The notes under the pieces: generated by a model | The model's database searches: none | What the model saw: the letters and a program-made list of their open reading frames with translations, nothing else | Told to the model about the DNA's origin: nothing | Program-made: the position numbers and the translations under genes | NCBI GenBank assembly: GCA_028565715.1 | Contig: JAOXYC010078893.1 | Coordinates: 1 to 14,306, forward strand | Source of the DNA: Phoronis pallida | Taxonomy: Eukaryota > Phoronida > Phoronidae | Length of the DNA stretch: 14,306 nucleotides | Reading direction: 5' to 3' | In this document: one piece after another, positions 9,156-14,306 of the stretch | Layout of the letters: every line of letters starts with the position of its first letter | Position numbering within the stretch: position 1 is the stretch's first letter

Positions 9156-9567
9156 CTGTCAAAGTATCAAATGCACTACGTTTTCGTGCCAAATTCAAAT
9201 CCCTGCGTAGTCCATTTTTAGGTGCTCTCAAAGAATCTTCACCATCACGATTACCCTCACCCACAAAATATTTTAATTTCCCCACCGTTTTGATATTACG
9301 CACAATATTTCCTTCGTGTGACGAATCACTCTCACTATCACTATCGTTCTTCAAATTTGAGCAGCGTTTATATACAACTTCATTCTCCATCACCTCAACA
9401 AATTCACTGCTTTTACTCCAAGGGAAATTAATATTAAGTAATCCTGGACCGTCTTCAGAATTGGAGGCACTCCGACCCTGGCCCCGCCTAGCACTGTCCC
9501 CCTCTGGATCATCTTTGTCTGTGGGGTCGGAGCCATTGTTGTTTTCCTTATCCAGGTTTTGCCCCAT
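9156..9567 (-). CDS. Coding exon 1: acidic serine-rich N-terminal extension, probably of the same RhoGEF gene
   Basis: Seen: a minus-strand frame free of stops ends at a textbook donor, TTTGACAG|GTGAGC (GT at 9155-9154). An in-frame TAA at 9636-9634 closes it upstream with no AG acceptor between, so translation must begin here. ATG candidates are 9612, 9579 and 9567; the last has A at -3 and G at +4 and is chosen. From it come 137 codons plus 1 nt (phase 1), which fits exon 2. The protein is hydrophilic: an N-terminal Asn/Asp/Lys/Ser-rich part (1-45), a short hydrophobic patch LLNINFPW (43-50), the acidic serine run NDSDSESDSSHEG (74-86), typical of casein kinase 2 targets, and a basic stretch with RRDLNLARKR (121-130). 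No domain was recognised. The start MGQNLD has Gly2, but Asp at position 6 argues against efficient N-myristoylation. Inference: phase and strand place it in the RhoGEF gene 3.6 kb away. It could instead be a first exon used only in one isoform. Coding is likely; its ownership is less sure. Confidence 0.75.
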
Positions 9568-9657
9568 GATTAATTTCATTTGTTCAATGAATGTCGCGGA
9601 ATGGCAGACCATGCATGATAACACGCGCAAAAATTAACTTCAACTGTTTTTAACAGG

Positions 9658-9666
9658 TTTATAATA
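9658..9666 (-). promoter_or_regulatory. TATA-like element upstream of coding exon 1
   Basis: The minus strand reads TATTATAAA here, 91 bases upstream of the preferred ATG at 9567. A TATA box in this place would put transcription start near 9630 and leave a 5' leader of about 60 nt. In AT-rich DNA such a match is common by chance. No initiator or downstream element was recognised. The nearby AAAAACAG (AG at 9647-9646) could instead be a weak 3' splice site for an upstream non-coding exon. Confidence 0.25.
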
Positions 9667-10318
9667 GGAAAATCAACAGCTTTCAAAAAATCCACAAGCT
9701 GTACATGTATATGCAACGTTCTGTATCTTCGATAATATCCAGCAGATTTAAATAAACCAGAATTTTAACTACCAGCATCACAATATCAATATCAGAAACA
9801 GTGACTGTAATCTGCTCAATTATACACTGGGAGCCATATTTTATAGTTGAACATATCAATGGTTGACAAACCACTAAGATTTATCGAATTTTCTTCAAGA
9901 TTTCACTCCAAAATATCATTTGGATGCAAAAGCGCAACTTTCTAGGCCAGTCACCTGGCAAAAATCCTAAGACAATCTAGCATTCGACCAAACTTCTCCC
10001 ATTCAACTTCAAACAAGTTCTGCACTATGAAAACCTCAAAACCAGCGTGTAGCGTCCGGCGGTCTGAATCAAACAACCAACAACATAAAACTCCCGATTT
10101 CAATAATTCATAACCACCGTTATCACGTTAACAAGAGATCCAGTTTGCAAGTGTATGTACATAGGTCCGTGTAATCAGTAAATGGCTATGTATACTGAAT
10201 ATGTATACTAGAGCATGTAAACTACATATCTATTCTGCCTATGATAGCAGGCTGATAACTCTCAGTCAATTCCCATGCTACCATATTCATTGATTATCCC
10301 GGCACCTGAGCGAGCCCT

Positions 10319-10800
10319 GGTCAATTCACTGGATGATTTATTTCACTTCTAGTCCCAGTGGTAATTAATTTTTAAGTGTTTCAACAACATTACCACATAT
10401 TGCACAGATACAGTGACAATAACTATTTTAGCCACAATAATGATTGTTGATCAAGGTCTTTTTTCTTTTTCAAAAATCCTGTAACAAAAATTGCTGCTTC
10501 GGTCAAACATGTGTTGTCGCAAAAATGGACAACAATGTCATTGTACAATAAGTCCATGGCAATTCATCTCAGGAACACTGCTTAAAATCCCAATCCCAGC
10601 AGGAATTAATTATTAATTATTTCAACAACTGCACACAGAGAAAATAACCACAATTATGGATATTGAGAGCCCTTTTTTAATCCAGAAATCCAGTGACGAA
10701 TAGTGCAGCTTCCATAAAATAACTGCTGTTGCAATTTGAAATTGTTATTTTAATATCGCAACATACGTTCACGGTAATTTTTTGTCCATTTTGATGATGT
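10319..10800. repeat. Tandem duplication, unit about 241 bp
   Basis: TGG(T)CAATTCA with CTGGA or CAGGA, followed about 35 bases later by CCCAG-x-x-GGAATTAATT or a close form and TTTCAACAAC, appears at 10319-10390 and again at 10557-10630. The matching CCCAG words start at 10354 and 10595. Further agreement follows in the order ACAATAA, then CTTTTTT, then AATCC-GT-A-x-x-A, then a GCTTC segment. Two diverged copies; the right-hand edge is uncertain. Confidence 0.65.
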
Positions 10801-11590
10801 AGAGACTACATCAAGTTCACTGAACTTTAAGCTGGAGTCACCGTTGGTGTAAATAAATTTTCCTCACTGGATAGAATGAAGCATAAGCTAAAGCTTGCTT
10901 GATGGAGAACATCTTAATCCAAGGAAATGGTAAAATAGCCTCCATCATCGTAGAAACTCACCCAGAGACAAAAGACTTTAATAGTCACCATACAACACAC
11001 AAATGATTTCAGAGCAGTCTTTTGAGTAGCTGTTTTTTAGTGTTACGTACGTCTGTCATAGCAGACATTTATAGCAAACCTGCAGACTTTCTTTTTGCAG
11101 CGTTCCTTTTTAGCAGTTATTTCAAAAAGAAGTAGTTGCGGCAGACGTTTTTGCAGTATCAGCCTTGATGAAACACCAAATCGATTGGCCAATCCTCTAT
11201 TTCTTTCATATCCTCATAATAAGTGTCACGAGTTATAAAGCCATCTCTAATCATGAAGCAAATTGAACAAATCACAACTCAACAAACTGATTAATTGCGG
11301 AATCAAATCCACAGATATTGACATCGATCCAGTCAACCATAAAACCTTTTTCAAACGACCAATAAAAATATTGATAAAACTAAATTGCTGCCGTTACAAA
11401 ACTGTGATTACTCTATTCAGTCCTCAAGCCTTGCCAATAATCGCTAATAAGTGAGGGTACGGCAAAAATTAATCTTTGCCTCAGCTCTCAAACAATTGGT
11501 AAAAAAACATCGATGAAAGATAAATTGCTTTCATAGAAGCAACAAAATAGTCAAAACTTCCCAATGGCAACTGGATTCACAACAGAAAAT

Positions 11591-11905
11591 CTTCCTTTTG
11601 GCTTTGATATCAATGAAAACCAAATTGGCCGATCTATTCCATAAACATCGCCAATGGCAATGACCATCACATCTATCTCAAAAATAATCTCCAACTCAGC
11701 TTTTACATCAATTTCAAGTTGATTGAGTCCCTTATCATCCCCAATGACCACTACATCAATGGCATATGTAACAAAGATGTATCTTCAGCTCAGCTTTTAC
11801 ATCAATTTAAGTCGATTTACTCCTTAGCATCATCACAGACCAAATGAACTTGTATATACAACTAAAATAATCTTCCCTTTAGCTTTGATATCAATGTAAA
11901 AGTAT
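11591..11905. repeat. Tandem repeat, unit about 94 bp, four diverged copies
   Basis: A core like CTCAGCTTTTACATCAATTT recurs. Clear copies start at 11695 and 11789, and end copies reading CTTCC-TTTGGCTTTGATATCAATG lie at 11591 and 11872. The offset 11591 to 11872 is 281 bases, three times 94. The middle copies share an additional AAGT-x-GATT stretch after the core. A minus-strand open frame here (11751-11551) is a by-product of the repeat. Confidence 0.7.
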
Positions 11906-12591
11906 AATAACAGCGTTACATCACGATATCAGAGTATAAAGTGGTGACCGTTCGCCGACCAGACACACATGCAGGTAGAGAACTTGATGTGTGTGTTTGA
12001 TTGTATATAATTTAAAATGAAATCACCTGCAGGGTGGAAGTGATGTGTTGATGGTGTTGAAACACCTGCCTTTGTGCGCAACCATTTATTTATATAATTA
12101 AACATTTACTCTTATTGATATCATACTCATAGGCGATGTTTTTTTTAAAATGAAAACAGATCATGCATAGAACCTTTAGATATATAATAAAGCTCATATT
12201 GATTTGTTTGTCAATCTACAGAACGTTGTCAAATTTTGGATGAGTATAAATCAAAGCTAAATAATTAAGATAAAATATTTGAATCATACTCACAGCAGTC
12301 TTATGGGGCCTGGCCTTTTCCTGACAAAATTAACTAAGGATGCGATTCATTCACTGTGTAAGATTATCAGTTTTATTTCAAAAGCTGTATCAAAACATAT
12401 TTTTCATTTATGCTATTAATCATTTAAGAGAACTTGAAACTATATGAAAAAACGTCAAACCAAAAGGTTTACACTGCTGAAACACCATCTTCAAACACAA
12501 ACACGACTGCCATCTATTGTCCACTATATAAACTAGCCAGTCCAGTGACCCCCATGTTTGCAGAACTTCTCAGAGCTGAACAAAGCCTGCT

Positions 12592-12660
12592 TTGTACAGT
12601 GCTCTTGTATTTATTTAGCAGAGCATTTATCCACACCCAGCTATAAATAGCTAACGCTGG
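12592..12660 (-). mobile_element. Possible tail of a non-autonomous transposon
   Basis: On the minus strand 12638-12608 reads GGGTGTGGATAAATGCTCTG, then CTAAATAAATA. It resembles the GGATAAA-x-GC-TCTGCTAAAT-AATAAAT tails I recall from short interspersed or non-autonomous DNA elements in fish and other animals. AGCTAT-AA-ATAGCT (12639-12652) next to it forms a 6-base inverted repeat. No element ends or target-site duplication were established. The assignment rests on memory of a short string and is tentative. Confidence 0.35.
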
Positions 12661-13250
12661 AATCAAAAAGTCTAAATTTATTGAGTTAATTTGAATGAGT
12701 GGCAGCATCCTGATTTGGCAAAAAAGTTTTCAATTTGAGAATAATCATCACATACTTAGTCTGGGGCAAGAATTTGTATTATTTGAAAGAAAACTTCAAG
12801 ACCACTTGTCACTCTTTCTTTGAAATCTAAAAAATTCAATAAGCAAAACAATGACTCTTTTACCGAAATACACACAGACAATAAAGATCAGAACTTGAGA
12901 TTCAAATGGTTTAAGCAAGGTAAAAAGTCGATCAAAACATTCCAAGCCATTTACCTGAATTCAGCCAACAAGTTTTTTACGATCGCCTAATGAGCGTGTC
13001 CAGCCAACCGTGGCATTGGGTGAATGACACGAGTCATGCGATTGTTTAAATGTTAATGACTTGACAATGCATTAAAGGTAATGTTGTTTTAACTGTCTAT
13101 GCCAGACATTTATGATCAACAAATACAGTTCTACCTGAAAAGGTCGACTTGGATCATAAAAATCATTTGATGGATGCGCTGCTAGCATGACACAGCTTTG
13201 ATCGTTATCGTTAAATAGAACAGAGTGGTGTGTAGGAGTGGTTGCTCAAC

Positions 13251-13510
13251 TTTTTAATCATGGTCACATTAAAGTTTGAAGTTGTTGACGAGAGCGAATA
13301 TGAACTGCCGTTAAAATGATCAGTATCTTCCGAGGATGGAACGATTTGAAGTCCCAAGTAGTGTTGCCAGTGTTGGTTTCCTAAATCTTATCTGCAACTT
13401 TTAATCATGGTCACAAAGAACTACCATTAAAATCATCTATGTTCTCATAAAGGAGGGATTTAAAGTCCCAAATACTGCTGCAATTGCCATTGTTGGTTTT
13501 GTAAATCTTA
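13251..13510. repeat. Tandem duplication, unit about 147 bp
   Basis: TTTTAATCATGGTCACA starts at 13252 and again at 13399. Each copy is followed in the same order by GAACT-CC-TTAAAAT-ATC, a stretch with GATTT(G/A)AAGTCCCAA, TGCCA-TGTTGGTTT and TAAATCTTA. Identity is high enough by eye to suggest this is the youngest of the duplications in the window. Confidence 0.75.
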
Positions 13511-14306
13511 GAAATGGCAAAATTGAGGGAACAGATCCAGAGCCTGGGTAATGATGTTGAGAATCACAACACTTATGGTTAAAAAGGTGCTATGTCTATG
13601 CTCTGTTGTTTATTTTTAACCATGTGGACGATCCCTGGTTCATTAACAGAGTGAATTCCCTGATACTGTTGGCTCTAACATAGAATGCACTTACAGTGGG
13701 ATCCATAAGAGAACATATACTTTGTTTTGTTGGGGCTTTTTGACATGAAAAAAAACCCAGTTTTGCAGATTGTCAGTTTCAAAGATTTACAGAATCTCTC
13801 TGGCTTTTGCTAACAACCACGCCCTTACCACACCCTTGTTTAAATACAGAGCTATTGCATCTTACAGAAATTCATGAAAAAAATATTAAAATATTTTGAT
13901 GGATCTAGCAAGACCAATTATCAATATGCAAACAAAGAATGCAAAACCTTTAATGCACTCAGCACTGTACAGGTATAGCAAAAGAAAAAAAAGTTTAATA
14001 AAGACCCATATTAATTGCCTGATCACGCCTAAATATTAAATGGACTGCCTTTCAAAACACGACCAAGGAACAGCTGGCTCTTTACAAATCGGGTTCCTTT
14101 TTAATCGTAGATGCCTGCCTAATCCGTGAATAAATACTGGTTCAATAATACCGGAGCAATCGCACCTTAGATTTACCTGGTGTTCATTGAGTCATCTATC
14201 ACAGGGACTTATCAATGGAATTTCAACTTATGACCGAAATTAATTTGTTTTTAAGCTATTCCTTATCAATCTCTTGTCAGTCTGGACTTAGACATCCTTG
14301 TGACTG

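Larger units (their letters stand above)
9568..14306. other. Upstream DNA of coding exon 1, no confident gene
   Basis: Apart from the TATA-like site and the repeats listed separately, this stretch holds no open frame that looks conserved. The longest ones (70 codons near 12434-12646, 66 codons at 11751-11551) fall in repeats. Minus-strand donor look-alikes at 12955, 12294 and 12027 could end non-coding first exons of the RhoGEF gene, but none is proven. A CpG-rich patch lies at about 10043-10068. 9700-10300 and 13560-14306 show only AT-rich sequence. Confidence 0.5.

Noticed and set aside
9086-9637. 183-codon plus-strand open frame
   Set aside because: It is the antisense shadow of exon 1. 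The minus frame has the consensus donor, coherent acidic and basic segments and a phase match to exon 2; the plus frame has Ser/Leu/Pro-rich composition expected of a reverse complement.
12434-12708. Overlapping 70- and 64-codon frames on both strands
   Set aside because: They cover the possible transposon tail and have no conserved motif.

Overview
The window is AT-rich (by eye roughly 63-66 % A+T) and gene-poor. It looks like animal nuclear DNA: well-formed GT-AG splice sites, kilobase introns, many decayed tandem duplications, and no bacterial operon structure, RNA gene or CRISPR array. It most likely comes from a marine or other invertebrate metazoan. The one recognisable protein sits between two vertebrate paralogues rather than matching either closely. 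I cannot name the phylum.

The single gene I can support runs on the minus strand, right to left. Three coding exons can be read: exon 1 (9567-9156, 137 codons plus 1 nt), exon 2 (5592-5549, 44 nt) and exon 3 (4738-4588, 151 nt). Their phases fit each other (1, 0, 1) and together they encode about 202 residues without a stop. Exons 2 and 3 carry the conserved N-terminal segment of the AKAP13 / ARHGEF28 (p190RhoGEF) family of large Rho guanine-nucleotide exchange factors. The catalytic DH-PH module and the rest of this large protein must lie to the left, outside the window. Exon 1 codes for an acidic, serine-rich extension that I do not recognise. The methionine in exon 2 lines up with the start methionine of the vertebrate proteins as I remember them, so exon 1 may be a lineage-specific extension or an alternative N-terminus.

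Layout, left to right. 1-4587 is presumably the third intron. It holds two decayed tandem arrays (about 60-1000 and 1141-1800), TAAT-rich palindromes, a block of repeated ATGG motifs (2920-3120), and a 3316-3501 block open on both strands with a YY1-like site. Next come exon 3, a short second intron and exon 2. 5593-9155 is a 3.6 kb first intron, with a protein-like but broken stretch at 7433-7865 and a GC-richer block at 8264-8450. After exon 1, 9568-14306 is upstream DNA. It contains a TATA-like site, tandem duplications (10319-10800, 11591-11905, 13251-13510), a possible transposon tail (12592-12660) and several unproven 5' exon candidates.

No rRNA, tRNA or intact transposase was seen. The exon calls are the strong result; the repeat boundaries are by-eye estimates.
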